This document shows, one piece after another, positions 43,929 to 53,380 of a stretch of DNA of 64,000 bases (position 1 is the stretch's first letter; the number at the start of each line of letters is the position of its first letter). Under the pieces are notes generated by a model. It was given only the letters and a program-made list of their open reading frames with translations. It was not told where the DNA came from and ran no database searches. The stretch spans positions 248,001-312,000 of the forward strand of contig NZ_FXTH01000001.1 of NCBI RefSeq assembly GCF_900182555.1. The letters run 5' to 3'. The DNA comes from Fodinibius sediminis (GTDB lineage: Bacteria > Bacteroidota > Rhodothermia > Balneolales > Balneolaceae). Both the position numbers and the translations under genes were made by a program.

Positions 43929-46109
43929 TTACTCTACAGCACCATCCTTATACCGGTTACCCTGACTTACTTCTCTGTCGGCGAGGTATGCATTCCACTC
44001 CATCTCCTTCCTCAGCCGTTCTCGATGCCGGGGGCGCAGCGACTGTTCGCCGAGCTTTTGGATCCATGCCTCTGCGGCCTCCCTCCTCCCCTGAAAAGCC
44101 AAATGATGTATCAACCTCAAATAGTCGTCAAAAAAGACCTCATGAAAAGAGCCCTGAAGCAATTGTCCCGCATACAGATTGAATACCGCCCATTCCTCCT
44201 GTTCCAGGGCAGCTTGCACAGCTCGTATCTGAGTACGGTAGACCGCCTCATCGAAGGTCGTCGAATCCGGAAGCCGGTGCTCATACATTAACCGGCGGTA
44301 GATCTGCCACTGCCGGTTATCGCTGCGCGTTTCCAGGGCCCACTTTTTCATGGCATTGGGCGGGGAAGTCGTAAGTTTCCGTGCCGCTTCAACATGGCGC
44401 TTTGCCACTTCTGCATTTCCGGTCTGTGCATAGGCATCGGCATAAAGTAACTGCAGGTCCAGGGTTGTATCCTCCAATGAAGCCACTTGCTGAACCGAAT
44501 CATATTTCCGGGCCTCCAGATGCCGAAAGCTCCATTCTGTCTTGACCGCCGCCAGGCTGTCCGACAGTTTAAATACCTTATCCACCGTCTCCAGCATCCG
44601 GGTGGTATCCCCCCTGATTTCAAAATACCGGTATTTGTCCCATGCTGAAGCTAAGTTGGAAACAGTATGTGGACAGGGTTTTTCCAATAGCGAGGGAATA
44701 GCATATATCCGACTGGCGCGGCGCCGGTCGACGGAGTCAACCTCCGTGGAGTCCAGGTGCTCGTGCCACTGCTTTACCATCGTCTCCCATTTCTGCGGGT
44801 AGGCTTCAATAATATCCCCCGTGCGATATGCTTGTTTCAGCATTTCAACGGGGAAGCGACGCAACAGGTACTGCACAAATGAACCGCTGGTTATATAGTT
44901 GACGCCGGACCGGCCGCTGTAAAAACCCCACGGCGAAAAAGCCAGCCGAAGAGTATTCGGGCCGGGATAAGGGGTCTGGGAAGCCACCACCTGGTCAATT
45001 GTTGTTGTCGGCAGGGAACCGCCCGTCAGGGCAACAGCCGTACCCTCGATCAAGCCAATGCTCCAGCTGGCATTCAGCAATCGATTGCCAAACTGCTTGG
45101 CGGCCACGTGCACCAGTTCATGTTCCAGGCTTCCCTCGAGTTGCTGCTGGGCGATATGCAACTGATCCTGCTCCAGCCAAACCGGTACGTAGCTTGTATA
45201 TTTGGCTCCGACCAATTGTTTTTTTTGCCAGGGATTTGCATAGAGATAGCTTTCAATCTTAGTGGTTGGATCTGCGACATCCAGGTCGAACACAGCCTCA
45301 ATCTGTTCCAGATAAAATTCATGCTCTCGGGCTGTCATCTGAACTTCATACTCACTGTATGCTTCCTGATCATAATAAAGACGAAAACGTTCGGTGTCAT
45401 GGCTTCCTCCAAGTACTTCCTGGATATGCCCGGGGGGCGATAAAATACCCGTCTCAGCCATCCGGATATAGCTGAACCCAAGAAAAAGGATCGCAAGTCC
45501 CACCATCCACATGGAAAGCCGGTCTTCAGAGAGGGAGGGAAGATGCCAGAGCAACAGCACCCAGCACATGGTCATCGAACGAAAGAACAGCACAGCAGCA
45601 CTGAGGGTAACCGTCTCGTCATAAATGGGTCCCGGCCATCCTCCCCATACATGATTAAAAAAGTACACCTGCGGATAGTTGAAAAATTCAAAGACAAGAA
45701 CTCCCACGCCAATCAATAACAAGATCACGGTTGTACCAATTCGGCGGTAGGGACACTGCCACTTTCGCATCAGGCGTCCAATGGAATAGCCGAAAAATAC
45801 ACTGGGGAGGGGGAAAAGAAGCCAAAAAGCCAGCCCGTGAACCGAAAAACACCCACTGAAAACCGCATATAACAGCAGTGGTAACCCCGCCAGATAAAGA
45901 TAGCCTGCCAAAAACAGGGCATTATTGAAATCTCTGCGTCCGGAAGCGCTGCGGCAGCCTCTCAAACCCGCCCAAAAGCAGCCAACGAGGGCGGCCAGGA
46001 TGGCTGACTCGAAATGAAAATCGCCCAGCAGCGGCACAAAAAGCAATCCTCCTCCTGCCAGAAGAGAAAGAAATACCCCCCGCCATTTATCACCTATTGT
46101 CAGGGACAT
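43929..46109 (-). CDS. Polytopic membrane protein with HExxH (Peptidase_MA-like) domain and helical repeat tail
   Basis: 726 residues. About seven to eight transmembrane segments occupy residues 10-215. From about 240 there is a soluble part with the zinc motif SLEHELVHVAAKQF (His330, Glu331, His334) and a possible third ligand Glu355 in SIGLIEGTA, followed by SGSFVQYLLRRFPVEMLKQ as in Peptidase_MA-like (PF13485-type) gluzincins. Residues 480-715 are helical and repeat-like (TPR-like). It is probably a membrane-anchored zinc protease or a degenerate relative. The substrate is unknown. A perfect 12-bp palindrome lies just upstream of its start. Confidence 0.75.
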   Translation of the reverse strand: MSLTIGDKWRGVFLSLLAGGGLLFVPLLGDFHFESAILAALVGCFWAGLRGCRSASGRRDFNNALFLAGYLYLAGLPLLLYAVFSGCFSVHGLAFWLLFPLPSVFFGYSIGRLMRKWQCPYRRIGTTVILLLIGVGVLVFEFFNYPQVYFFNHVWGGWPGPIYDETVTLSAAVLFFRSMTMCWVLLLWHLPSLSEDRLSMWMVGLAILFLGFSYIRMAETGILSPPGHIQEVLGGSHDTERFRLYYDQEAYSEYEVQMTAREHEFYLEQIEAVFDLDVADPTTKIESYLYANPWQKKQLVGAKYTSYVPVWLEQDQLHIAQQQLEGSLEHELVHVAAKQFGNRLLNASWSIGLIEGTAVALTGGSLPTTTIDQVVASQTPYPGPNTLRLAFSPWGFYSGRSGVNYITSGSFVQYLLRRFPVEMLKQAYRTGDIIEAYPQKWETMVKQWHEHLDSTEVDSVDRRRASRIYAIPSLLEKPCPHTVSNLASAWDKYRYFEIRGDTTRMLETVDKVFKLSDSLAAVKTEWSFRHLEARKYDSVQQVASLEDTTLDLQLLYADAYAQTGNAEVAKRHVEAARKLTTSPPNAMKKWALETRSDNRQWQIYRRLMYEHRLPDSTTFDEAVYRTQIRAVQAALEQEEWAVFNLYAGQLLQGSFHEVFFDDYLRLIHHLAFQGRREAAEAWIQKLGEQSLRPRHRERLRKEMEWNAYLADREVSQGNRYKDGAVE

Positions 46110-46121
46110 AAAATAAATAGA

Positions 46122-46133
46122 GTATTCGAATAC
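46122..46133. repeat. Perfect 12-bp palindrome GTATTCGAATAC
   Basis: It lies 13 bp upstream of the membrane metallopeptidase start on the minus strand, a position where a repressor could act. No known operator is recognised. Confidence 0.35.
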
Positions 46134-46178
46134 AAGAACGGAGCAATACCGACACCAGAGCCGTTCCTAGAATTAGTT

Positions 46179-47030
46179 TTACTGCTTAAACAGGGTTGAA
46201 AGTACAAACCAGATGTTTTCCTTCCGCTCCATAAGCCGTCGCTTGAAATAGGGAAACCACATGGTTCCGAAGGGAACATAAACCCGGGTATTGTAGCCTT
46301 CCTGGGTCAGTTTCTCCATGGTATCCTGCCGCAATCCATAGAGCATCTGGAATTCAAAACGGGAGGGGCTTATCTTATAATCCGATGCATATTTCCTGAT
46401 CCAGCCAAGCAGCTCATCGTCGTGGGTTGCCATGCGGGGATAAGGCGTTTTTTCAATCAGTATTCTGGCGTATTCCTTGAAGGCTTCCCTGATCTCGCTC
46501 ATATTCTGCAGTGCTATATCCCCCGGTTCCTTATAAGCCCCCTTGCAAAGACGTACATCGGCCCCGAGCTCGGCCAAATCTTGAATATCCTCTTCCGTTC
46601 TGTGAAGATAAGCCTGGATCACAATGCCTACATGTTTCCCATATTGGCTGACTGCCTCCTTGTACAGGTCGATAGTCTGCTGGGTATAATCAGATCCCTC
46701 CATGTCAATGCGCACAAACTGTTCGTTCTCGCGGGCCACATCCAATAGCCGGTACAGATTATCCCTGCAGTAACCAAAACCGACATCCAGCCCCAGCATG
46801 GTAAGTTTTATGGAGATTGTACTGTCTATGCCGGCACTTCCGATGTTTTTCAGGAGCTCGACATAATTTGCCACCATTTCATCGGCCATTTCCCGGTTAT
46901 CAACGTTTTCGCCCAGCAGATCCAACGTAACCTTGATATCTTTTTGGTTCAGATCTGCAACTTTGGGAACTGCTTCCTCAAAAGTTTCACCGGCTACAAA
47001 ACGCTTGGCAAGGATAAAGGGTAACTTCAT
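46179..47030 (-). CDS. Proline dehydrogenase (monofunctional PutA-type domain)
   Basis: A 283-residue FAD-dependent beta/alpha-barrel enzyme that oxidises proline to pyrroline-5-carboxylate. Typical sequences: VTLDLLGENVDNREMADEM, STISIKLTMLGLDVG, VRIDMEGSDYTQQTIDLYK, VIQAYLHRTEEDI, RLCKGAYKEPGDIA, ATHDDELLGWI, FEFQMLYGLRQD and YVPFGTMWFPYFKRRLMERK. It is slightly shorter at the N-terminus than Bacillus relatives, but no earlier start exists in frame before a stop. The pyrroline-5-carboxylate dehydrogenase is not in this window. Confidence 0.94.
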   Translation of the reverse strand: MKLPFILAKRFVAGETFEEAVPKVADLNQKDIKVTLDLLGENVDNREMADEMVANYVELLKNIGSAGIDSTISIKLTMLGLDVGFGYCRDNLYRLLDVARENEQFVRIDMEGSDYTQQTIDLYKEAVSQYGKHVGIVIQAYLHRTEEDIQDLAELGADVRLCKGAYKEPGDIALQNMSEIREAFKEYARILIEKTPYPRMATHDDELLGWIRKYASDYKISPSRFEFQMLYGLRQDTMEKLTQEGYNTRVYVPFGTMWFPYFKRRLMERKENIWFVLSTLFKQ

Positions 47031-47190
47031 AAAATCGCCTGATTGAGGTTCCTTTCAAAAGGATGGAAAATAAGAAATTGCAGGCATCTCTCCTATCCCC
47101 CGCCTTTGGTTCTTCTTTAAAAGGTGAAACATTCTTCAGTCACTGATCGTACTGCCTGTGTGTCCCCAAACAATAAAACCATAAAATATC

Positions 47191-48117
47191 ATGGATACAC
47201 GAAACAGCTTCCTGCTTAAGATAACACTTACCTTTTTGCTTTCCTTCCTCGTTACATTCTGGATAACCAAACCGGCAAAAGCTGACGGCAATGCGGGTAA
47301 CAGCATCACCGTTGACGAGCCCTACCGGACAGAGACCTTCAATGCGACGGGTTCCGATCTGCTCGATATAAAAACTTCCGGCGGACATATTACCGTGGAA
47401 GGATCCAATTCCAATGCGGTGCGCATCGAAATGTACGTCCAGAAGAACGGCCGGGACCTTTCCCCCGATGACACAGATTTGGCCAACTGGGATATTGATA
47501 TTTCCCAGTCCGGAAATACCATTACAGCGCATGCCCGCCGCAAAAAGAGCGGGTGGAATATCTTTGGCAGTGACAACCGTATTTCCATCTCCTTTGTCAT
47601 TCATGCTCCCCGGGAAATTGAAACAGACCTCGCCACCAGCGGAGGTCATCTTGAAGGCCACGGGCTTGCCGGAACCCATACAATGAAAACAAGTGGCGGC
47701 CATATCACCCTCTCTGACATAGAAGGCCGGGTAAAGGCACGAACATCAGGTGGACACATCAGCGTCAACAGCCTTGATGGTGACCTTGACGCCCAGACCA
47801 GCGGCGGGCATATCCACCTGGAAGACATCCGCGGAACCTCCGTTCAAGCGAGCACCAGCGGTGGCAATATTGAAGCCGACTTTCTTGCGTTAGGCAGTGT
47901 TATTGATCTTAAAACCAGCGGCGGCAACGTTAATCTTCAGCTTCCCGAACGTTCGGCCTTCGACCTCGACCTGAAAGGCAATCTCGTGAACGCGACTCTT
48001 GATAATTTCTCAGGGAAGGCAGAAAGGGATGAAATAAAAGGAAAAGTAAACGGAGGCGGTCCTTCTGTTTCAGCCAAGACCTCCGGTGGGATTGTCTCCC
48101 TTTCATTTAAGTCGTAA
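47191..48117 (+). CDS. DUF4097 beta-solenoid-like envelope protein
   Basis: 308 residues. An N-terminal signal-anchor (KITLTFLLSFLVTFWITK) precedes a DUF4097 beta-strand-repeat domain. TSGGHI or a close variant (TSGGHIT, TSGGHIS, TSGGNI) recurs at least six times at 18-20-residue spacing, forming a repetitive right-handed beta structure. It probably lies in the periplasm or faces out. Members are often linked to membrane stress or adhesion, but no function is assigned. It is divergent from proline dehydrogenase and stands alone. Confidence 0.85.
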   Translation: MDTRNSFLLKITLTFLLSFLVTFWITKPAKADGNAGNSITVDEPYRTETFNATGSDLLDIKTSGGHITVEGSNSNAVRIEMYVQKNGRDLSPDDTDLANWDIDISQSGNTITAHARRKKSGWNIFGSDNRISISFVIHAPREIETDLATSGGHLEGHGLAGTHTMKTSGGHITLSDIEGRVKARTSGGHISVNSLDGDLDAQTSGGHIHLEDIRGTSVQASTSGGNIEADFLALGSVIDLKTSGGNVNLQLPERSAFDLDLKGNLVNATLDNFSGKAERDEIKGKVNGGGPSVSAKTSGGIVSLSFKS

Positions 48118-48230
48118 TGATGTAGTATGCCGATCCCCGTGTCGTACTCGTGTGGATCTATCACAAGTGATCGGCCCATCATGCGGCTGCGCGGGTGCAC
48201 AATAAACCAGCACCCATGACCTCATCAGTA

Positions 48231-48869
48231 CTATGGAGCTGGAACTTTTTTATTGACTTTCTCTCCAGTCGAGATCATGATATGAGCCCAGGGGGTTCCC
48301 GGTTCCATAAGCCAGGGGGCCCCTTTGCTGAACGGTCTGAGGGGTAAACCGGTCGATTCGGCCGTGGCATTGGGCAGGTAAACAACATAGAGCGGGGAAA
48401 CATCATCAATAGCTCTCTCTTCATAATCAACAGCATCATCCGGTCCTGACAAGGCATAAAGGGCCATCGCACGTTCGGGCATCGGTATTTTTCCAGACCT
48501 TATCTCAGAACGCCGAATCAGATCTATTTCCTTTCGAGACATGCCCTTTGCCTTGAGCTGCCGTCCCCTTTTCATGAAGGGCTCCAGATCTTGGTGATAA
48601 CAGGCGACATGGAAATCAGTACTCTTCGGGTCATCCGCGATGCAAATCAACTTATTGGTTCCCTTTCTAAGTACTGACAGGGTGCTGTCGGAAGCAGTCT
48701 GATAACCCAAGACCGTAGCCTCGGCCTGCAGACTTTCAGGGGCCGCACTCACAGCTGCCATTATCTGCTGTTCTTCCGTCGGCAAGGCCGATTGTGCCAC
48801 CACAACCTGAATGCAAAGAAAAAACAAGGCGACAGCGAGAGTAGAAGATCGAAGAAAAGAATACATCAT
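48231..48869 (-). CDS. Secreted protein of unknown function
   Basis: A 212-residue protein with a clean signal peptide (VALFFLCIQVVVAQS). The body has the segments LPTEEQQIMAAVSAAPESL, CIADDPKSTDFHVACYHQDL and LVYVVYLPNATAESTGLPL-like sequences (actual: SPLYVVYLPNATAES) and ends PGTPWAHIMIS. Two cysteines (in LICIAD and VACYH) could form a disulfide in the periplasm. I do not recognise the family. It is convergent with the DUF4097 gene and has no clear operon partner. Confidence 0.7.
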   Translation of the reverse strand: MMYSFLRSSTLAVALFFLCIQVVVAQSALPTEEQQIMAAVSAAPESLQAEATVLGYQTASDSTLSVLRKGTNKLICIADDPKSTDFHVACYHQDLEPFMKRGRQLKAKGMSRKEIDLIRRSEIRSGKIPMPERAMALYALSGPDDAVDYEERAIDDVSPLYVVYLPNATAESTGLPLRPFSKGAPWLMEPGTPWAHIMISTGEKVNKKVPAP

Positions 48870-49005
48870 AAACTAAGCTTTGGTATCATAATTGACCAAA
48901 AGATACAAATACAATTCAGCTTTTCATCATATTTTCTTATATATAACAACAAGAGGAAATCATCCGGCATCATCCTTTTCATCATTTCAATAATCAACGG
49001 GTATT

Positions 49006-50166
49006 ATGAACTATTCAAGACGTGATTTTATTTCTCACCTTTCATTTGGACTGGGTTCACTGGCCACCCTGCCCGGGCTAACCATGTATAGAAATATTGA
49101 ATCGTTCCTTTCTGAATCAGGATACACCGAACTGCCTGATGACCAAAAGCTGGGAGTGGCTCTTGTGGGACTTGGAAGATATGCCTCTGGGCAGCTGGCC
49201 CCGGCCCTCCAGGAGACAAAAGTCTGCAGGCTGGCCGGCATCGTAACCGGCACGCCCCGGAAGGAAAAAGAGTGGGCCCGGAAATATGACATTTCCGAAA
49301 CCAACATCTACAATTATGACAATTATGATCAAATTGCCGAGAATGAAGATATTGATATCATTTATGTAGTATTGCCCAACAGCATGCATGCGGAGTATAC
49401 CATCCGTGCAGCCGAGGCTGGCAAGCACGTGATTTCGGAGAAACCCATGGCAACTTCTGTACAAGATTGTCAGCGGATGATTGATGCCTGCCGCGCAGCT
49501 GGTCGCAAGTTATCCATCGGCTACCGGCTGCATTTCGAACCTCACAACAGAGAACTCATGCGATTAGGGCGTAACGAGGTCCTGGGGCCGGTCCGGAAGA
49601 TGAGCGGGGCACACAGTTTTCCCCTGAACGACCCTTCGGCCTGGCGCCTGGATAAAGAACTGGCGGGCGGGGGTCCGCTGATGGATGTGGGCATCTATGT
49701 AATTCAGGCCAGCATCTACACCCTGGGAAAATTACCGACTTCCGTCAGGGCATGGGATGAAACGAAGGATCCCGAACAGTTTCCCGAAGTAGAAGGCACC
49801 ATACGATGGGAGTTGTACTTCCCGGAGGGGGTGGTGCTTCATGGATCCTCGAGCTATGAGGACAGCGGCAACAATTTTCGGATGGAAGCCACCGACGGCT
49901 GGGCCGAACTGAGTCCCGCCTACAGCTACAGCGGTATCGAGGGTGAAAGCAGCAACGGTCCAATCCGCTTTCCTCAGGTCAATCAACAGGCCTTGCAAAT
50001 GGATGATTTTGCACGCTGCATTTTGGAAGATGAGCCGAGTATCGTGCCCGGAGAAATGGGCAAGCGCGACATGATCATTATGGAGGCTATTTACGAATCC
50101 GCACAGAAAGGCCGCAAGGTGGATCTTGTGTTTGAAGACGGTTTTATTGATCCATTTAATACATAG
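49006..50166 (+). CDS. Gfo/Idh/MocA-family oxidoreductase, glucose-fructose oxidoreductase-like, possible Tat substrate
   Basis: 386 residues. The N-terminus has the twin-arginine motif NYSRRDFISHLSFGLGSLA, so it is probably exported folded with its cofactor. The Rossmann domain has GVALVGLGRYASGQLAPAL, then IIYVVLPNSMHAEYTIRA and the family motif GKHVISEKPMA; the C-terminal domain includes GYRLHFEPHNRELMRLG and GGGPLMDVGIYVIQ. It resembles periplasmic glucose-fructose oxidoreductases that keep NADP(H) tightly bound. Sugar substrate is unknown. Confidence 0.9.
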   Translation: MNYSRRDFISHLSFGLGSLATLPGLTMYRNIESFLSESGYTELPDDQKLGVALVGLGRYASGQLAPALQETKVCRLAGIVTGTPRKEKEWARKYDISETNIYNYDNYDQIAENEDIDIIYVVLPNSMHAEYTIRAAEAGKHVISEKPMATSVQDCQRMIDACRAAGRKLSIGYRLHFEPHNRELMRLGRNEVLGPVRKMSGAHSFPLNDPSAWRLDKELAGGGPLMDVGIYVIQASIYTLGKLPTSVRAWDETKDPEQFPEVEGTIRWELYFPEGVVLHGSSSYEDSGNNFRMEATDGWAELSPAYSYSGIEGESSNGPIRFPQVNQQALQMDDFARCILEDEPSIVPGEMGKRDMIIMEAIYESAQKGRKVDLVFEDGFIDPFNT

Positions 50167-50232
50167 CTTCTATGGCCTGCATATACTGATTCCCGGAAGA
50201 CTGGATGTCCGAAAACCGGAGACGGCCGTCCG

Positions 50233-51057
50233 CTACTCCAGTACAAATCGGAAGGTTATTGTCCCCCACTGCGACTGCTGGGGCACCCCCGAAGGAAGCC
50301 TGGAAAAACGCCAGCTTCGCAGCGTTCGCATCACTTCACGCTCCAGCTCGGGATTCATTTTTTTAAGCGGGACTATACGGCCCAGTGTGCCGTCCGGCTT
50401 CACCTCAAATCGGATGGTCAGCGTGGCTTCTGAATCCGTCGGATTACTGGGCAGGGGCTGAACCATCGGTGATCGCTCGATATCTCCCTCCCACTGCAAT
50501 TCGTAAGGAGCTGATTTCTCTTGCTCATTCCCCGTCCCCTGATCTGCTTCAATATCCCCGGTATTGCCCTGCTGATCACCGCTGCTTTCCGCCCCCTGCT
50601 GCTGAACATCAGCCTGTTCGGTTTTGGGCGGTACCGTTACTTCTTTCTGGGCTTCCGTGGCCGTTTCCTGTTCAGGATCGACCTTATCCGTTTCAGGCGT
50701 TTTTATTTCCTCTTCCTGAACCTCTTCCTGCTGATCGGGAGCATCAACGGATTTTACCGTCTCATCAGTGGTCTGCTGTTGTTCCTCCACCGGTTCGGGC
50801 GTTTCAGGATCCGGGTTTTCAGGTTCCACTTCCGACGGATTAGGGCGTGTGGCCACCTCTTCGTTTTGCTGTTCGGCAAACTCAGCCGGTTTGCCCGACT
50901 GCAGCTCGCCAAACTGAACCTCGATAAAAGAGGGTCGGGCCTTCATTTGGATCGTGAATGTATATAACAGAAAGATGATCACCAACACTACATGCACTCC
51001 CCCCGTTACCATCAGGGCGAAGCGATCTTCTTCATTTTGTAATGTAGGTAGTTCCAT
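50233..51057 (-). CDS. tonB: TonB-family energy transducer
   Basis: 274 residues. A short cytoplasmic start is followed by one transmembrane helix (about 15-37, MVTGGVHVVLVIIFLLYTF), then a long Glu/Pro/Gln-rich periplasmic spacer (55-180), then a TonB C-terminal domain (about 200-274) with ATLTIRFEVKPDGTLGRI, ELEREVMRTLRSWRF and TITFRFVLE. It carries energy from ExbB-ExbD to outer-membrane receptors. It is the last gene of the exbB-exbD-tonB set, 14 bp after exbD. An alternative Tol-type role (TolA-like) is possible given the neighbouring SPOR protein. Confidence 0.88.
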   Translation of the reverse strand: MELPTLQNEEDRFALMVTGGVHVVLVIIFLLYTFTIQMKARPSFIEVQFGELQSGKPAEFAEQQNEEVATRPNPSEVEPENPDPETPEPVEEQQQTTDETVKSVDAPDQQEEVQEEEIKTPETDKVDPEQETATEAQKEVTVPPKTEQADVQQQGAESSGDQQGNTGDIEADQGTGNEQEKSAPYELQWEGDIERSPMVQPLPSNPTDSEATLTIRFEVKPDGTLGRIVPLKKMNPELEREVMRTLRSWRFSRLPSGVPQQSQWGTITFRFVLE

Positions 51058-51071
51058 GTCAATCAGCGTCG

Positions 51072-51482
51072 TTATTGAGAAGTTTGTTCCGTAGCCATGA
51101 CAATATTCAGCTGCAGGGCCTTGGCGACATTCATGACACGAACTGCGTTGTCGACAATGGCATCTTTATCAGCCCGCAATACCAACGTACTTTCCGGATT
51201 CTTATTCTTTTCCTCCTGCAGGGCCGATGCCAGCATTCCGCGCCCCGTCAGCTCGCCATTCACATAGAATTCTCCCTCCTTGGTAACGGCTACATTAATA
51301 AACTGCGATTCAGTCTGTGCCCCTGTTTCGGCCTTCGGAATATTCACTTTGATGCCAAAGTTGGTGACAAAAGAAGACGTCAACAGAAAAAAGATAAGCA
51401 ACAGCAGTACAATATCCGTCAGTGACGACTGGGAAAACAGCGTCAGGGGCTCCATTTGATTTTCGTCTTTTCTAAAATCCAT
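51072..51482 (-). CDS. exbD: ExbD/TolR-family protein
   Basis: 136 residues. One transmembrane helix near the N-terminus (LTDIVLLLLIFFLLTSSFVT) contains the conserved Asp (Asp at LTDIVLL), then a small periplasmic domain (INVAVTKEGEFYVNGE, TLVLRADKDAIVDNAVRVMN). It forms a proton channel with the ExbB-like protein. Its start overlaps the exbB stop by one base (TAATG). ExbD and TolR cannot be separated from sequence; TonB next door favours ExbD. Confidence 0.9.
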   Translation of the reverse strand: MDFRKDENQMEPLTLFSQSSLTDIVLLLLIFFLLTSSFVTNFGIKVNIPKAETGAQTESQFINVAVTKEGEFYVNGELTGRGMLASALQEEKNKNPESTLVLRADKDAIVDNAVRVMNVAKALQLNIVMATEQTSQ

Positions 51483-52234
51483 TACTGCACCTTTTGTGCT
51501 TCTCTTTTTTTCTTGTTAGAGGGTGACTGCAGCATATCGATAAAATCGGCGGATGCATTTTCCAGCTCGTGGACCGTACGATTTATTTTGCCGAGCAAGA
51601 AGTTATAAAAACCATAGGCAATGATACCGACGATCAGACCAGTTGCCGTGGTAATAAGCGCCTCCCAGATACCACCGGCCAGTACGCTGGGGTTTACATT
51701 TCCCTGCAGCGACTGAATATCCATAAAGGCTTCAATCATGCCGGTTACCGTTCCGGTGAATCCAATCAGCGGAGCTACACCCGCAATGGTTGCGAGCCAG
51801 TTCATCCGCTTTTCAAGATGGTAAATTTCTTTCTTCCCGGCATTGCTGATGGCGTCTTCAATATCCCGGATGGAGCGGCCAAGACGCCGGATGCCGGCTT
51901 TCAGGATACGCGCCAGCGGCTTGTCGATGCCATCGCAATAGGTCAGGGCGCGCTGCCGGTCCCCATCTTTTAACATCCCTTCAACCGTCCGCAGAAAACC
52001 ATCCACCTCGATACGTGAATTATTGAGTGACCGCCATCGCTCAGCAATTACAAAAATAGCCAATACCGAAAGTATAAAAAGAGGAATCATCAGCACGCCT
52101 CCTTCGGCAAGTAATTCAAACATCGACATGTTTTCCTGCTGAGCGGCTAAACTCAGGCTGTCAGCTATGGCCGAGGTATCACCGGCTGCAGTATCTGGTT
52201 GAGACTGTATCCAAAAGAAAAGTAAGGCTTGCAT
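51482..52234 (-). CDS. exbB: MotA/TolQ/ExbB proton channel protein
   Basis: 250 residues with three transmembrane helices: GGVLMIPLFILSVLAIFVIAE, NWLATIAGVAPLIGFTGTVT and LITTATGLIVGIIAYGFYNF. The ExbB/TolQ signature GVAPLIGFTGTVTGMIEAF is intact. It begins with a short hydrophobic segment and a periplasmic part. With ExbD it converts proton flow into force for TonB. It is second-to-last in the same-strand operon starting with the barrel gene at 55291. Confidence 0.92.
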   Translation of the reverse strand: MQALLFFWIQSQPDTAAGDTSAIADSLSLAAQQENMSMFELLAEGGVLMIPLFILSVLAIFVIAERWRSLNNSRIEVDGFLRTVEGMLKDGDRQRALTYCDGIDKPLARILKAGIRRLGRSIRDIEDAISNAGKKEIYHLEKRMNWLATIAGVAPLIGFTGTVTGMIEAFMDIQSLQGNVNPSVLAGGIWEALITTATGLIVGIIAYGFYNFLLGKINRTVHELENASADFIDMLQSPSNKKKREAQKVQ

Positions 52235-52265
52235 AAAATTAATCCTCTATATTACGAATATATGG

Positions 52266-53372
52266 TTAAAATCGATTGATAAAGTTGTTGCTCTTATATG
52301 GTTCGGGTAATTCACGGATGGCCTCCTGGGCGGCCTTGACCGTGGCAAACTGGCCAACGCCAACCCGGTAATACGTTCTTCCGTTAACATCCGCCTCATT
52401 GATCCTGGTGCGAAAGCCCTCGTCGACTAATATCTGTTTTTTTTCTTCAGCCAATTCCATTGTGCGCAGAGAATGAACCACGATGGTATAAAAGCCATTG
52501 GTCAAATCCCGGCTCGGTTCACCATACAGTCCATAGGTTTCTGTATTAACGGATGAGGCAGGGCTCAGATTGTCCTGTGTTTCCTGCAGGCCGGCCTGCT
52601 CAGCGGGCGATGCGTTATCTTCTTCCGCCGCACCGATATTCGGCGTTACCTCGCTTTGCTGGGTTCCACTTTGCTGTTGCTCGACCGGCGGATTACTGCC
52701 AGGCGATGGACTGCCGCCCCCGGTCTCAGCCGATCCAAACAAGCCCAAATCATAAGCTAGCCATCCGACCACTGCTAAAGTAAGAATTACTACTATAATT
52801 ACAACAGCTTTACCCAGAGGATCTTTATTCAAAGATTTTTCGCCGGGTCCCGTCTGCTCTTCCTCTTTGACCTCGTCTACCGGTACAGCCTCCGGTTCCG
52901 CAGGCTCATCCCCTCTATCTTCAGCCGGAGAGGCCGCATCTTCAGGCTGCGCCACCGGAGGCGCGGGCGGAGGCTCCTGTTCCTGTTTTTGTAACACGCC
53001 AACTTCCTCCCTGTCCTGTTGCTCTTCCGGGGATTCAGCTTCAGATAGAGGTTCATACTCCTCCCTGGGAGGATCCGCTACCGGGATATCATCACCGTCG
53101 GGCTCCTTGAACGCACCAATGAGCTCTATGGGCCTCATCCCGGCATATTTGTTGTTGATCTCCATCGACAAGATATCGGATGGTTCAAACTCCAGGTGGT
53201 CCCCGACCGTTGTGAACCTCCCGAATCCTTCGATGTCAAAGCTATCCCTGCCGGATCCCGTCTGCTGAATCTGATCAATCAGCTTCACAAAATGCAGGTG
53301 CACCTGATCGCGATCCATTCCGGTCCGCTGTGCAAGCAAGGTTATCAATTGTTCTCTGTCAACCGTAGTCAT
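52266..53372 (-). CDS. HU-like domain / transmembrane / SPOR-domain protein
   Basis: 368 residues. Residues 1-75 form an HU/IHF-like (CCDC81-type) fold (EQLITLLAQRTGMDRDQVH, DSFDIEGFGRFTTVGDHLEF). A long acidic Pro/Glu linker precedes one transmembrane helix (188-208), then a spacer and a SPOR domain (293-368) with GFYTIVVHSLRTMELAEEKK and YYRVGVGQFATVKAAQEAI. So a DNA-binding-like domain is cytoplasmic and a peptidoglycan-binding SPOR domain is periplasmic. This architecture occurs in Bacteroidota; function is unsettled. The gene lies 9 bp after a 63-residue HU-like gene. Confidence 0.85.
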   Translation of the reverse strand: MTTVDREQLITLLAQRTGMDRDQVHLHFVKLIDQIQQTGSGRDSFDIEGFGRFTTVGDHLEFEPSDILSMEINNKYAGMRPIELIGAFKEPDGDDIPVADPPREEYEPLSEAESPEEQQDREEVGVLQKQEQEPPPAPPVAQPEDAASPAEDRGDEPAEPEAVPVDEVKEEEQTGPGEKSLNKDPLGKAVVIIVVILTLAVVGWLAYDLGLFGSAETGGGSPSPGSNPPVEQQQSGTQQSEVTPNIGAAEEDNASPAEQAGLQETQDNLSPASSVNTETYGLYGEPSRDLTNGFYTIVVHSLRTMELAEEKKQILVDEGFRTRINEADVNGRTYYRVGVGQFATVKAAQEAIRELPEPYKSNNFINRF

Positions 53373-53380
53373 GACTGGCG

